Below are positions 8,522 to 18,049 of a DNA stretch of 64,000 nt, piece by piece (positions within the stretch are counted from its first letter, which is position 1; each line of letters starts with the position of its first letter). The translations under genes were made by a program, and so were the position numbers. The stretch is from Rahnella bonaserana. GTDB taxonomy: Bacteria > Pseudomonadota > Gammaproteobacteria > Enterobacterales > Enterobacteriaceae. The stretch covers positions 124,001-188,000 of the forward strand of contig NZ_JAFMOW010000059.1 in assembly GCF_019049675.1 (NCBI RefSeq). The letters run 5' to 3'. Below the pieces are notes generated by a model. The model was not told the DNA's origin. It made no database searches and saw only the letters and a list, made by a program, of their open reading frames with translations.

Positions 8522-10573
8522 GTGAATCTTTCCTGGCTCGACTGGAAAAATACCCCGTGGGGAAAGGCCACGGGCGGCCAATGGCGGTATGCTTTACGCA
8601 ATTCCATTGCGATGATACTCGCGCTCTATATCGCTTTTGAATTCCAGATGGACGAACCTTACTGGGCGCTGACATCCGCAGCCGTGGTCAGTTTTCCGAC
8701 CGTGGGTGGCGTCATCAGTAAAAGCATCGGCAGGATTATAGGCAGTTTGCTGGGGGCCACAGGCGCGGTATTTATTGCCGGGCATTGTCTGAACGAGCCG
8801 TGGCTATTCACTTTTGCCATTGCGGCGTGGCTGGGGATTTGTACTTATGTCTCCAATCATTATCAGAACAACGTTTCTTACGCGTTTGCTCTTGCGGGGT
8901 ATACAGCCGCCATCATTGCGTTTTCAACGGTAGATGTCGCCGATCCGACTCAGATTTTTGATATCGCTCAGGCCCGTGTCGGAGAAGTCGTCACCGGTAT
9001 TTTGTGCGGCGGTTTTATGATGATGGTGCTGCCCAGCACCTCGGACGGCGATGCCCTGCTCACCTCGCTGCGTAAAATGCATACCCAGCTGCTGGAGCAT
9101 GCGCAGTTGCTGTGGCGCAGCGAAATCTCCGACCAGATACGCACCTCGCACGAAGGTTTGATCGGGCAAATCCTGACTATGAATCTGTTGCGCATTCAGG
9201 CCGTCTGGAGCCATTACCGTCTGCGCCGTCAGAATAATGTGCTCAATTATCTGCTTCATCAGCAGTTGCGCATGACCAGTTATATTTCCAGCTTGCGCCG
9301 CATGTTACTTAACTGGCCGACGCCGCCAGAAAACCTGACTGAGGTGCTCAGTGTTTTACTCGATGAACTGCGTAAACCCGATACCGATAAATACAAACTG
9401 TCGAAAATTCTTCAACACATTAAACCTCACGACACCTCTGATTTTCGTCATCAGGCATTCTGGCAGCGGTTACGTGACTTTTGCTGGCTGTATCTGCGCA
9501 GTGAACGCTGGCTTCGCCGTGTGGAAAACGCCAATGTGGCGGAAGCTGAAACACTCCAGCCTCCCAAAATCAGCCATCTTGCACAGCACACTGATACGCT
9601 GGAAGCCGCATATAACGGACTGCGAACTTTTTTATGTATCCTGATTGGCTGCGCGTTCTGGATGAGCACACAGTGGGATTCCGGCGCCGGTGCTGTGGCA
9701 CTGACTGCGGTCAGTTGCGTGCTTTATTCCTCGACGGCCTCCCCTATCAGCAGCGTCACCCTGTTAATTAAATCGCTGGGCTTACTGTTTGTCGGCTGTT
9801 TTCTGCTCAAGTTCGGGCTGATGGTCCAGATCGACAACTTTTGGGTATTCTGCGCTTTCTTCCTGCCGATGCTGGTCACGATGCAGATGATGAAATTGCA
9901 GTACAAACGTTACGCCGGTTTGTGGGGACAAATGATTGTCTTCATGGGGTCTTTTTTAGCGGTGACTAACCCGCCGGATTTCGACTATCAGTCGTTAATG
10001 AACGATGGCGTGGCCAAGATTGCCGGTGTGATGCTGGCGGGCATTGCGTTTCAGGTCTTACGGCCAAGTTCTGATAAGCGTAAGAGCCGCCGTATTATCC
10101 GCGCCCTGCGTCGTGATTTTATGGATCAGCTCAGCCGCAAACCTTCGCTAAGCCATTTTCATTTCGAATCGCTGATTTACCACCGGATGAATCAGCTCAG
10201 TCAAAGTAAGGATCAGATTTCCCGCACCTGGCTGCTGCGCTGGGGCGTGGTGCTGCTCAATTGCAGTCATATTGTCTGGCAGCTACGTGAATGGGAAACC
10301 CGGTCTGATCCGCTTTCCGCGGTGCGTGACGTGTGTATTCATTGTCTGAAAGGCGTCATGACAGAGCGCGGCGTCAGCCACGAGAATCTGGATGCCACGC
10401 TGGCAGAGTTACTGCGAATGAGCAATTCCCTGGCGCATCACCCTGAAGCGGCGGCACGCGAACTGGCTGGGGTTATCTGGCGTCTCTACTGCTCACTGTC
10501 GCAATTGCAGCAGGCCATTTCAACGGATGAGGGCCCGGCCGCGCCGGTGGTCACAGCCACCAAACCTGCCTGA
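8522..10573 (+). CDS. ydhK: FUSC-family efflux transporter YdhK
   Basis: 683-residue inner-membrane transporter with two FUSC halves. The first membrane block covers about residues 25-175 ([34 protein letters not shown]). A cytosolic helical segment follows (about 180-350), then a second membrane block (about 365-510, including [20 protein letters not shown]) and a C-terminal cytosolic tail. It is the pump partner of YdhJ and YdhI, similar to AaeB. The start is GTG (8522), with [13 protein letters not shown] aligning to the E. coli N-terminus. Confidence 0.93.
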   Translation: MNLSWLDWKNTPWGKATGGQWRYALRNSIAMILALYIAFEFQMDEPYWALTSAAVVSFPTVGGVISKSIGRIIGSLLGATGAVFIAGHCLNEPWLFTFAIAAWLGICTYVSNHYQNNVSYAFALAGYTAAIIAFSTVDVADPTQIFDIAQARVGEVVTGILCGGFMMMVLPSTSDGDALLTSLRKMHTQLLEHAQLLWRSEISDQIRTSHEGLIGQILTMNLLRIQAVWSHYRLRRQNNVLNYLLHQQLRMTSYISSLRRMLLNWPTPPENLTEVLSVLLDELRKPDTDKYKLSKILQHIKPHDTSDFRHQAFWQRLRDFCWLYLRSERWLRRVENANVAEAETLQPPKISHLAQHTDTLEAAYNGLRTFLCILIGCAFWMSTQWDSGAGAVALTAVSCVLYSSTASPISSVTLLIKSLGLLFVGCFLLKFGLMVQIDNFWVFCAFFLPMLVTMQMMKLQYKRYAGLWGQMIVFMGSFLAVTNPPDFDYQSLMNDGVAKIAGVMLAGIAFQVLRPSSDKRKSRRIIRALRRDFMDQLSRKPSLSHFHFESLIYHRMNQLSQSKDQISRTWLLRWGVVLLNCSHIVWQLREWETRSDPLSAVRDVCIHCLKGVMTERGVSHENLDATLAELLRMSNSLAHHPEAAARELAGVIWRLYCSLSQLQQAISTDEGPAAPVVTATKPA

Positions 10574-10589
10574 CCTTTCAGCATTTAAC

Positions 10590-10619
10590 GCTTCAGGCTG
10601 CGGATGCGCAACCTGAAGC
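10590..10619. terminator. hairpin between convergent ydhK and ydhF
   Basis: GCTTCAGG (10590-10597) pairs with CCTGAAGC (10612-10619), with an inner TGCG/CGCA extension. There is no T-run on either side, so termination is likely but not certain. Confidence 0.5.
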
Positions 10620-10627
10620 AGACGCGA

Positions 10628-11524
10628 TTAAGGAACGTCGTAGCCCAGGGCGGCTTTACGGATGCGGAACCATTGCTGACGGGTCATTTCCAGTGACAAT
10701 GATTTCCAGGCTGATTTCACACGTTCAATTTTACCCGAACCGATAATCGGCAAAGGCTGCGACGGAAGACGCATCACCCAGGCGTAAACGACCTGTTCGA
10801 TCGTATCGGCACCCATTTCGTTTGCCACAGCCTGAAGTTCATCGCGCAACGGCTGGAATTGTTCATCGCTGAACAAACGACCGCCCCCCAGGCAGGACCA
10901 CGCCATCGGCCTGATGCGCAATTGCTGGCAGAGATCCAGCGTGCCGTCCAGAATCGCCGGCTGATGAACCGGGGAAATTTCCACCTGATTCGTGGCAAGC
11001 TGGAACGGCAGACGTGATTGCAACAGGCTGAACTGAGCCGGAGTGAAGTTTGAAACACCGAAATGTTTTACTTTGCCGCTTTTATGCAACTGCGTGAATG
11101 CCTCAGCGACTTCATCGGCATCCATCAGCGGATCCGGACGATGGATCAGCAGCAAATCCAGATAATCTGTATGCAGATTACTGAGCGATTTCTCAGCACG
11201 TTCCACAATGTATTTTGTGTCAGTGATGTAGTGACCGATTTTGTTATCAGGATTTGCCCGCGTCGCAATGCCACATTTACTGACCAGCTGCATTTTTTCG
11301 CGTAAAGCAGGCTTGAGTCGCAGAGCCTCGCCGAATGCGGCTTCACACTGATAATCTCCGTAAATATCCGCATGATCAGCCGTGGTGATGCCCAGTTCGA
11401 TGTGCTGTTCCATGAAGGCCAGAATCTGTTGCGGCGTCATGTTCCATTCCATCAGACGCCAGTAACCGCAAATCAGTTTTGAGAATACCGGACCTTGAGG
11501 AGAAATCGGGGTACGCGCTTCCAT
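10628..11524 (-). CDS. ydhF: aldo/keto reductase YdhF
   Basis: NADPH-dependent oxidoreductase of the AKR (TIM-barrel) superfamily, 298 residues as in E. coli YdhF. Catalytic tetrad elements are visible: DHADIYG (Asp, Tyr), VSKCG (Lys) and LLLIHRPDPL (His). The C-terminal nucleotide-binding loop is PLPIIGSGKIERVKSA. The physiological substrate is unknown. ATG 11524 with AAGGGA 6 nt upstream is chosen over a further in-frame start at 11629 because it matches the homolog start. Confidence 0.94.
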   Translation of the reverse strand: MEARTPISPQGPVFSKLICGYWRLMEWNMTPQQILAFMEQHIELGITTADHADIYGDYQCEAAFGEALRLKPALREKMQLVSKCGIATRANPDNKIGHYITDTKYIVERAEKSLSNLHTDYLDLLLIHRPDPLMDADEVAEAFTQLHKSGKVKHFGVSNFTPAQFSLLQSRLPFQLATNQVEISPVHQPAILDGTLDLCQQLRIRPMAWSCLGGGRLFSDEQFQPLRDELQAVANEMGADTIEQVVYAWVMRLPSQPLPIIGSGKIERVKSAWKSLSLEMTRQQWFRIRKAALGYDVP

Positions 11525-11653
11525 TTTGAATCCCTTAAGTTTTTGATTTTCGCCCAACAGAATACACAACGCCTGCGGCGCTGTATTGATGCGGTGCGTA
11601 AGAATTACAAAGAAGCAGACGACCGTCACGGCACTGGCTGCTGGTATGAAAAA

Positions 11654-11893
11654 TCAGAACAATTCCGGTTGTTCCGGCAAAGGTTCGTCGGGCTGTTTCC
11701 CGGCCCGCTGCTGACGCAAAAGTCTCTGCTGGCATAAACGCAGGACATGACGTTTTTCCGTATCCGTCATTTTCATCCAGCCGAAACGTTCCTCACGGCT
11801 GCGCAGGCAACCGCGACAATAACCGCGCTCATCGGCCTGACATATGCCACGGCACGGACTGGGGATTTCGAAAAATTCAAGTTGCTGGGCCAC
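11654..11893 (-). CDS. ydhL: DUF1289 protein YdhL
   Basis: 79-residue cysteine-rich protein with the DUF1289 pattern [26 protein letters not shown] (Cys14, Cys18, Cys26 and Cys29 region), a likely metal or Fe-S binding knuckle, followed by a basic helical tail ([12 protein letters not shown]) and a polar C-terminus. Function is unknown. It is divergent from nemA, as in E. coli, but the sodC gene found between ydhF and ydhL in E. coli is absent. Confidence 0.85.
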   Translation of the reverse strand: MAQQLEFFEIPSPCRGICQADERGYCRGCLRSREERFGWMKMTDTEKRHVLRLCQQRLLRQQRAGKQPDEPLPEQPELF

Positions 11894-12092
11894 GCGCCCT
11901 CCGCAAATAACGGTGAACTTTTATTCAAGACGTTTTCTGCTCATCCTGCAAGAGGATCTGCAAAAAGGCACAGGGCGCGTAGTCAGGCAGAGGCCGGATG
12001 CGATAGAAAGAGGCATTGCAAACGGTCGCATGGCAGGAATTATGTTCCTAAATGCCATACCGATCAGTCTATTAAATCCGGAGTTTTTGAAA

Positions 12093-13184
12093 ATGACCAA
12101 GCTTTTTACCCCGATTGTTGTCGGCAAAAATACCCTGCCTAACCGTGTCTTTATGGCACCGCTAACCCGCCTGCGCAGTATCGAACCGGGTGACATTCCT
12201 ACCCCACTGATGGGCGAATATTACGCACAACGCCACAGCTCCGGCCTGATCATCACCGAAGCCACTCAGGTGTCCTTCCAGGCGAAAGGTTATGCCGGTG
12301 CACCGGGTCTGCATACACCAGAACAGGTGGCTGCGTGGAAAAAAATCGTCGCCGGCGTGCATCAGAAAAATGGTCACATCGCGGTTCAGCTTTGGCACAC
12401 AGGCCGAATTTCTCATAACAGCGTTCAGCCGGATAATCAGACTCCCGTCGCGCCTTCTGCTGTGAATCCTGAAACCCGCACCAGCCTGCGCGATGAGCAA
12501 GGCCACGCCGTTCGCGTCGATTGCCCGACGCCGCGTGCGCTTGAACTGAGCGAAATCCCGGGGATCATCAACGATTTCCGTCACGCTGCAGAATGTTCTG
12601 CCGAGGCGGGTTTTGATTACATTGAGCTGCATGCGGCACACGGTTACCTGTTGCACCAGTTCATGTCCCCGGCGTCTAACCTGCGTGAAGACGAATACGG
12701 CGGCAGCATTGAAAACCGCACCCGCCTGACGCTGGAAGTGGTCGATGCCGCTATCGGCGCTATCGGCGCAGACCGTGTAGGTATTCGTATTTCACCAATG
12801 GGGCCGTTTAACGGGCTGGATAACGGTGAAGATCAGGAGCAGGCTGCTATCTATCTGCTGGATGAACTGAACAAACGTAAACTTGCCTACCTGCATATTT
12901 CTGAACCCGACTGGGCTGGCGGCAAACCTTACTCAGCGGAATTCCGCGCTGTGATCCGCGCTCATTATCAGGGCGTGATTGTCGGTGCCGGCGCTTATAC
13001 CGCTGAGAAAGGCGAAGAACTTATCGAAAAAGGTTACATCGATGCCGTCGCTTTCGGTCGCAGCTATATCGCTAACCCGGACCTGGTTGAACGTCTGAAA
13101 TCTCATGCTCCGCTTAACGAGCCAAAACCAGATACCTTCTACGGCGGTGGTGCTCAGGGTTATACCGACTACCCGACGCTGTAA
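12093..13184 (+). CDS. nemA: N-ethylmaleimide reductase (Old Yellow Enzyme family)
   Basis: FMN-dependent flavoenzyme of 363 residues that reduces activated alkenes, nitro compounds and N-ethylmaleimide. OYE signatures: [21 protein letters not shown] near the FMN site, [11 protein letters not shown], the substrate-binding pair in [13 protein letters not shown], and the C-terminal [12 protein letters not shown]. The start ATG 12093 has GGAG about 10 nt upstream; the frame is open upstream but without a counterpart in the family. In E. coli it follows nemR and precedes gloA; here gloA follows but nemR does not precede. Confidence 0.95.
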   Translation: MTKLFTPIVVGKNTLPNRVFMAPLTRLRSIEPGDIPTPLMGEYYAQRHSSGLIITEATQVSFQAKGYAGAPGLHTPEQVAAWKKIVAGVHQKNGHIAVQLWHTGRISHNSVQPDNQTPVAPSAVNPETRTSLRDEQGHAVRVDCPTPRALELSEIPGIINDFRHAAECSAEAGFDYIELHAAHGYLLHQFMSPASNLREDEYGGSIENRTRLTLEVVDAAIGAIGADRVGIRISPMGPFNGLDNGEDQEQAAIYLLDELNKRKLAYLHISEPDWAGGKPYSAEFRAVIRAHYQGVIVGAGAYTAEKGEELIEKGYIDAVAFGRSYIANPDLVERLKSHAPLNEPKPDTFYGGGAQGYTDYPTL

Positions 13185-13210
13185 TGATTTAAAAGAGTGA
13201 TCCCATTCTT

Positions 13211-13246
13211 GCAGCAGAAGACGCCCTCCTTCTGCTGCTTTTTTTG
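13211..13246 (+). terminator. nemA terminator
   Basis: GCAGCAGAAG (13211-13220) pairs with CTTCTGCTGC (13229-13238), followed by a T-run; gloA therefore probably has its own promoter. Confidence 0.88.
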
Positions 13247-13345
13247 GTCAGGCCTTCAGCAACTGAGCGTCATGTTACAGACAAAATGGCCTCTATCAGT
13301 TAGGCTTGAACCGATAATTCTCATCCTGCAAATAAAGAGGAACCT

Positions 13346-13753
13346 ATGCGTTTACTCCATACCATGCTTCGTGTTGGCGATCTGCAACGCGCGATCAGCT
13401 TCTATACCGATGTGTTAGGCATGCGCCTGCTGCGCACCAGTGAAAACACTGAATACAAATACTCTCTGGCATTCGTTGGGTACACCGATGAAAGCGAAGG
13501 CGCAGTCATTGAACTGACCTACAACTGGGGCGTTGACAGCTACGACATCGGCACCGCTTACGGGCACATCGCTCTGGGCGTCGATAACGTGGCACAAACC
13601 TGTGATGACATCCGCAATGCGGGCGGCAAAGTGACCCGTGAAGCCGGTCCGGTTAAAGGCGGCTCCACCATTATCGCGTTTGTTGAAGATCCGGACGGTT
13701 ACAAAATCGAGCTGATCGAATCCAAACATGCGGGCCAGGGTCTGGGCAACTGA
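13346..13753 (+). CDS. gloA: lactoylglutathione lyase (glyoxalase I)
   Basis: Ni-dependent glyoxalase I of 135 residues converting the methylglyoxal-glutathione hemithioacetal to S-lactoylglutathione. Metal ligands of the family are visible: His5 (MRLLHTML), Glu56 (GAVIELTYN), His74 (YGHIALGV) and Glu122 (GYKIELIE). It pairs with nemA for detoxification of reactive electrophiles, as in E. coli. Confidence 0.96.
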   Translation: MRLLHTMLRVGDLQRAISFYTDVLGMRLLRTSENTEYKYSLAFVGYTDESEGAVIELTYNWGVDSYDIGTAYGHIALGVDNVAQTCDDIRNAGGKVTREAGPVKGGSTIIAFVEDPDGYKIELIESKHAGQGLGN

Positions 13754-13768
13754 TCCCCCTGAATACTG

Positions 13769-13795
13769 AAAGGGGCGCAAATGCGCCCTTTTTTA
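13769..13795 (+). terminator. gloA terminator
   Basis: GGGGCGCA (13772-13779) pairs with TGCGCCCT (13782-13789), followed by a T-run. Confidence 0.85.
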
Positions 13796-13877
13796 TTGCC
13801 CAATTTTTGCCGCAGTCCTGCAACGGACGGCAAAATTTGTCATAATGCGCGCTGAATTCGATGAAGATAAGAAACTA

Positions 13878-14561
13878 ATGGCCGAGAATAGTGACATTAA
13901 CGCCCTGAGAGGCCGTTTTCGTGGTTTTTATCCGGTAGTAATTGATGTTGAAACTGCCGGATTTAATGCCAAAACCGATGCGCTGCTGGAAATTGCAGCA
14001 ATCACACTGAAGATGGATGAGGACGGCTGGCTGCAAAGCGATGAGACCGTGCATTTCCACGTAGAACCTTTTGAAGGTTCGGTACTGGTGCCGGAAGCGC
14101 TGGCGTTTAACGGTATCGACCCGACCAATCCGTTGCGCGGCGCGGTCAGTGAATATGAAGCCCTGCACGAGATTTTTAAAGTCATCCGCAAAGGGATGAA
14201 AGAGCAAAACTGTAACCGCGCAATCATCGTGGCGCATAACGCGAATTTCGATCACAGTTTTCTGATGGCGGCAGCCGAGCGCGCCGGGCTGAAACGTAAC
14301 CCGTTCCACCCTTTCGCCACATTTGATACTGCGGCGTTAAGCGGGCTGGTGCTCGGGCAAACAGTGCTGGCTAAAGCCTGTATCAGCGCGGGAATGGTGT
14401 TTGACAGCAGTCAGGCTCACTCTGCCTTGTATGACACCGAACGCACTGCTGAGCTGTTCTGTGAGCTGGTGAATCGCTGGAAGCGTCTTGGTGGCTGGCC
14501 GTTGCCGCTGACTGCAGAAGAAGCAGAAGGCGAAGCCGCACAGCAGGAAAATCAGCATTAA
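13878..14561 (+). CDS. rnt: ribonuclease T
   Basis: DEDDh 3'-5' exoribonuclease that trims tRNA and other stable RNA 3' ends; 227 residues (E. coli 215). Exo I motif VVIDVETAG (Asp23, Glu25), Exo II motif [11 protein letters not shown], and Exo III motif [14 protein letters not shown] (His and Asp) are all present. ATG 13878 matches the family start; the frame is open 11 codons further upstream. The C-terminus has an acidic extension ([16 protein letters not shown]) not in E. coli. In E. coli lhr follows; here a terminator and convergent grxD follow. Confidence 0.95.
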   Translation: MAENSDINALRGRFRGFYPVVIDVETAGFNAKTDALLEIAAITLKMDEDGWLQSDETVHFHVEPFEGSVLVPEALAFNGIDPTNPLRGAVSEYEALHEIFKVIRKGMKEQNCNRAIIVAHNANFDHSFLMAAAERAGLKRNPFHPFATFDTAALSGLVLGQTVLAKACISAGMVFDSSQAHSALYDTERTAELFCELVNRWKRLGGWPLPLTAEEAEGEAAQQENQH

Positions 14562-14587
14562 ATCCGTGACTGACGCAATTCAGACAT

Positions 14588-14618
14588 AAAAAAAGAGCGA
14601 CGCAATGTCGCTCTTTTT
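14588..14618. terminator. bidirectional terminator between rnt and grxD
   Basis: AAAGAGCGAC and GTCGCTCTTT arms with a GCAAT loop, flanked by A- and T-runs. Confidence 0.9.
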
Positions 14619-14656
14619 GTTTCCGCCATACTCAAGGGATGGCAGCTTTCTTCGAA

Positions 14657-14998
14657 TTACTCTTCAGAAGATTTGTATTTTTCAGCAGTTTCTTTAATCA
14701 GCTGCTGCAGTTCGCCGCGCTGGAACATCTCAACCACGATGTCACAACCGCCGACCAGTTCACCATCAACCCACAGCTGCGGGAAAGTTGGCCAGTTAGC
14801 AAACTTTGGCATTTCAGCGCGAATATCCGGGTTCTGCAAAATATCAACGTAAGCGAAACGTTCGCCACAGGCTGAAAGTGCCTGAACAGCCTGAGCGGAA
14901 AAACCGCAGCTTGGCAGCTTTGGAGAACCTTTCATGTAAAGCAGGATCGGGTTTTCAGAAACTTGTTTCTGAATTTTTTCAATAGTTGGAGTGGTCAT
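14657..14998 (-). CDS. grxD: monothiol glutaredoxin 4
   Basis: CGFS-type monothiol glutaredoxin of 113 residues (E. coli 115) that carries a glutathione-ligated [2Fe-2S] cluster and works with BolA proteins in Fe-S trafficking. The motif LPSCGFSAQ (Cys about 30), the glutathione-binding WPTFPQLWVDGELVGGCDIV and a C-terminal helix are present. ATG 14998 has GAGG upstream and matches MTTPTIEKIQ of homologs, so the longer open frame to 15037 is not used. Confidence 0.96.
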   Translation of the reverse strand: MTTPTIEKIQKQVSENPILLYMKGSPKLPSCGFSAQAVQALSACGERFAYVDILQNPDIRAEMPKFANWPTFPQLWVDGELVGGCDIVVEMFQRGELQQLIKETAEKYKSSEE

Positions 14999-15033
14999 TT
15001 CTTGCTTCCTCAAGCCGGTACAGGCTGTCACGG

Positions 15034-15054
15034 TCATTACTCATTACTCATTAC
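15034..15054. repeat. three tandem copies of TCATTAC in the grxD leader
   Basis: Copies at 15034-15040, 15041-15047 and 15048-15054, 36 to 56 nt upstream of the grxD ATG. Slippage here could change leader length. The rest of the 14999-15468 gap between grxD and mepH is AT-rich and shows no further clear element. Confidence 0.7.
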
Positions 15055-15468
15055 GCGCGGCACCCAAAGACGGTGCGCAAACACAATACTTTCTATTGTA
15101 ACGACGCCAGCCCTCAGATAAAAACGCCATTTTTTGTGGGGTCTTTCTCAATACTGGTATTTTATTAAACAATTTTTGGCGGCTGCGCCGGGCATCACAT
15201 ATTTAAAGATTCATCGAGAATAACATTTTTGCCGTACGACGATAATGTCAGATTTGCAAAATCGCATTATTTATCTCAAATATTAACCTGATGAAAAATG
15301 GTTATTTTTTTGACTGAAAATGGCGGTTATTTCGACATAAAAAAAGCTATTAACTTTTTCTCACAATATGATCTAGAATCGAGTCAATTCGTGCTTTTTT
15401 GTCGGGTTCTTTTAGGCAATACTCTGACATCCCTGATGTTTAACCCAACCACTCATGGTAACGAAGCT

Positions 15469-16374
15469 ATGCGCTTACTGTTCACGCTTTTTGTGCTGCT
15501 CTTTACCCAGCTGTTTCTTAATATGGCTCATGCGTCGCCACAGACACGCGTCGCTGCGGATCAGCGAAAGAGTCATGTTAATTCCGTGGCGCCGGAAGAA
15601 CGGCGAAAGCGAAAAACAGCGGCTGCGAAAACCAGTAAAAAAACAAAAGTCGCACCGGTGACAGAGAAAAAGACTCAGGAAAAAATATCAAAATCGAAGA
15701 AGGTCAGCAGCACCGAACTGGTCAAGCGAAAGACAACTTCTGAGAAAAGCGTTAAAACGACCCGGGCCGAAAGTAAAAAAGAAAAAACACTCAGGACTAC
15801 GCGAGCCGAGAGTAAAAAAGAGAAAGCCAGTCAATCACGGACGCTTGCCAAAAACAGCAGTGAAAAGGTCAGTAAAAAAGAAGTGTATGGCCGACACCGT
15901 AAAGGCAAAAAACTACGCGAAGAAGACACCAAACCTATTACGCTGAGTGCGACACACAAAAAACGCTATCAGCATGCACAACAAACGGCCATGACCAAGT
16001 TGATGCACCAGGTCGGCAAACCTTATCGCTGGGGAGGAACCTCTCCGAATACCGGTTTTGATTGCAGTGGTCTGGTCTATTACGCTTACAAAGATTTGAT
16101 CCGCATTAAAATGCCGCGCACGGCAAACGAGATGTACCACCTGCGCGATGCGGCGCCGGTCAAACGAGGCGAACTTGAAAGCGGTGATCTGGTGTTCTTC
16201 AGGATCAACAACCGCGGCGCGGCGGACCACGTGGGTGTTTATGTCGGCAACGGCAAATTCATTCAGTCGCCAAGAACCGGTGAAGATATAAAAATCACCT
16301 CACTGGGCGATGATTACTGGCAAGATCACTATGTTGGCGCACGTCGGGTAATGACCCCTAAAACAATCCGATAA
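15469..16374 (+). CDS. mepH: NlpC/P60 murein DD-endopeptidase MepH
   Basis: Periplasmic endopeptidase that cleaves D-Ala-mDAP cross-links to allow wall growth. 301 residues from ATG 15469: signal peptide (MRLLFTLFVLLFTQLFLNMAHA), a long Lys/Arg/Ser/Thr-rich linker (about 25-160) containing two near copies of TTRAESKKEK, then the NlpC/P60 domain with GTSPNTGFDCSGLVYYAY (catalytic Cys), ADHVGVYVGNGKFIQSP (catalytic His) and a polar third residue. The start is set by the signal peptide; earlier in-frame starts would bury it. In E. coli sodB follows; here it does not. Confidence 0.92.
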   Translation: MRLLFTLFVLLFTQLFLNMAHASPQTRVAADQRKSHVNSVAPEERRKRKTAAAKTSKKTKVAPVTEKKTQEKISKSKKVSSTELVKRKTTSEKSVKTTRAESKKEKTLRTTRAESKKEKASQSRTLAKNSSEKVSKKEVYGRHRKGKKLREEDTKPITLSATHKKRYQHAQQTAMTKLMHQVGKPYRWGGTSPNTGFDCSGLVYYAYKDLIRIKMPRTANEMYHLRDAAPVKRGELESGDLVFFRINNRGAADHVGVYVGNGKFIQSPRTGEDIKITSLGDDYWQDHYVGARRVMTPKTIR

Positions 16375-16482
16375 TAAACAATTCGTTAAGTCTGAAGTTT
16401 CGCTAATCAGCCTATGAATAGCATTTAACGAAGAGTTTCTGCAGGGAAGAGTATCGGCGGTAACGGTCACTGCGTAATATTG

Positions 16483-16519
16483 AAAAGGGCGATTCCTGTG
16501 AAAGGTATCGCCCTTTTTT
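16483..16519 (+). terminator. mepH terminator
   Basis: AAAGGGCGAT and ATCGCCCTTT arms with a 13-nt loop, followed by T6. Confidence 0.85.
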
Positions 16520-16549
16520 GTTGCGTCTCACTACTGGCTTACTGCCGAA

Positions 16550-16639
16550 TTAGTTCATCACTGCCGTGAAGCTGAAAGCGATAATCATGAGCAAAGCGCA
16601 TACCGTGGTGATCAACGATAATTTCAGGTTGCTGTCCAT
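16550..16639 (-). CDS. ynhF: small membrane protein YnhF
   Basis: A 29-codon gene (MDSNLKLSLITTVCALLMIIAFSFTAVMN, shown in parts in homologs) with one predicted transmembrane helix from about residue 8 to 27. It has the same length, N-terminal pattern (MxxxLKxSLxTT) and position near purR as E. coli YnhF. A ribosome site AAGGGGG lies 5 nt before the ATG. Function is unknown; E. coli YnhF is a cytochrome bd-I oxidase-associated small subunit in some reports. Divergent from purR. Easily missed because of its size. Confidence 0.85.
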   Translation of the reverse strand: MDSNLKLSLITTVCALLMIIAFSFTAVMN

Positions 16640-16911
16640 CAAACCCCCTTTCGGATCAAGTTGTGGCGTTTCTTTTAGCCACACTAAATGTGTGCCAACG
16701 CATTTTCGCATAATTCACTTCTAAAATCTTCTGCTGAATGACAATGCGAACATGACAATTTTACTTCCACTTTCATGCATTATAAGAGAAAATTGTCGGT
16801 TAACACGCTTGTGTGCCGGTCGATTTCACCCGAGAGCATTTCACGCCTCATTCTGAAGGATCCACCCAATGATTTCACTGCCCTTTAAGATGTCCGCAGT
16901 GTAATCAGCGC

Positions 16912-16927
16912 AGGCAAACGATTAACA
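16912..16927. promoter_or_regulatory. candidate PurR operator upstream of purR
   Basis: AGGCAAACGATTAACA shares the CAAACGnTT core of the PUR box ACGCAAACGTTTGCGT and lies 47-62 nt before the purR start, consistent with autoregulation as known for E. coli purR. Confidence 0.5.
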
Positions 16928-16973
16928 TAATGCTAACGTGCTGAAGCACGGAAGTTCAGGAGTCATTCTTTAC

Positions 16974-17999
16974 ATGGCAACGATTAAAGATGTCGCAAAG
17001 CGCGCTGGCGTTTCCACTACAACCGTGTCGCACGTCATCAATAAAACACGTTTCGTCGCCGAAGAAACCAAAGATGCGGTTCTCCTTGCCATCAAAGAGT
17101 TACATTACTCACCAAGCGCTGTAGCACGTAGTCTTAAGGTGAATAACACTAAAACGATTGGTCTGCTGGCGACCTCCAGCGAAGCGCCCTATTTCGCCGA
17201 GGTGATTGAGGCCGTTGAAAATAGCTGCTTCTCCAAAGGCTATACGCTTATTTTGTGTAACTCGCACAATAACCTGGAAAAACAGCAGGCCTATCTGCAA
17301 ATGCTGGCGCAAAAACGCGTCGACGGTCTGCTGGTCATGTGCGCGGAATATCCTGACGAATTACTCAATATGCTTGAGGAATATCGTTCGATTCCTATGG
17401 TTGTAATGGACTGGGGCGAAGCGCGTAAAAACTTCACCGACAGCATTATCGACAACGCTTTCGAAGGCGGTTACATGGCTGGACGCTATCTGATTGAACG
17501 CGGGCATCGCGATATTGGCGTGATCCCGGGTCAGCTGGCGCGCAACACCGGTGGCGGCCGCTTTCAGGGATTCGTCAAAGCGCTGACGGAAGCTAATATC
17601 CCGCTTCGCGAAGAATGGGTGGTTCAGGGCGATTTCGAGCCGGAGTCAGGTTATCAGGCGATGCATAAGATTCTGATGCAGAAACAACGTCCGACCGCCG
17701 TATTCTGCGGCGGTGATGTCATGGCGATGGGCGCAATTTGTGCTGCGGATGAGCTCGGATTGCGTGTTCCGCAGGATATTTCAGTGATTGGTTACGATAA
17801 CGTGCGTAATGCGCGGTACTTCTCTCCGGCATTGACGACCGTACATCAGCCGAAAGAACGACTCGGTGAGATGGCCTTTACGATGCTGCTTGACCGCATC
17901 GTCAGCAAACGCGAAGAATCACAGACCATTGAGGTGCATCCGAAACTGGTTGAGCGCCGTTCTGTGGCCGATGGCCCGTACCGTGACTACCGCCGTTAA
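16974..17999 (+). CDS. purR: purine nucleotide synthesis repressor PurR
   Basis: LacI-family repressor of purine biosynthesis genes with hypoxanthine/guanine as corepressor, 341 residues as in E. coli. The HTH is [26 protein letters not shown], the hinge helix is [17 protein letters not shown], and the periplasmic-binding-like domain follows. ATG 16974 is fixed by the [12 protein letters not shown] start. A candidate PUR box lies upstream and a strong terminator follows. Confidence 0.97.
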   Translation: MATIKDVAKRAGVSTTTVSHVINKTRFVAEETKDAVLLAIKELHYSPSAVARSLKVNNTKTIGLLATSSEAPYFAEVIEAVENSCFSKGYTLILCNSHNNLEKQQAYLQMLAQKRVDGLLVMCAEYPDELLNMLEEYRSIPMVVMDWGEARKNFTDSIIDNAFEGGYMAGRYLIERGHRDIGVIPGQLARNTGGGRFQGFVKALTEANIPLREEWVVQGDFEPESGYQAMHKILMQKQRPTAVFCGGDVMAMGAICAADELGLRVPQDISVIGYDNVRNARYFSPALTTVHQPKERLGEMAFTMLLDRIVSKREESQTIEVHPKLVERRSVADGPYRDYRR

Positions 18000-18022
18000 T
18001 GTCTGTCTTTAATGATTAATAG

Positions 18023-18048
18023 CGCCTGCTTTTGCAGGCGTTTTATTT
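18023..18048 (+). terminator. purR terminator
   Basis: CGCCTGC (18023-18029), TTTT loop, GCAGGCG (18034-18040), then TTTTATTT, ending 2 nt before the convergent punR stop. Confidence 0.88.
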
Positions 18049-18049
18049 C

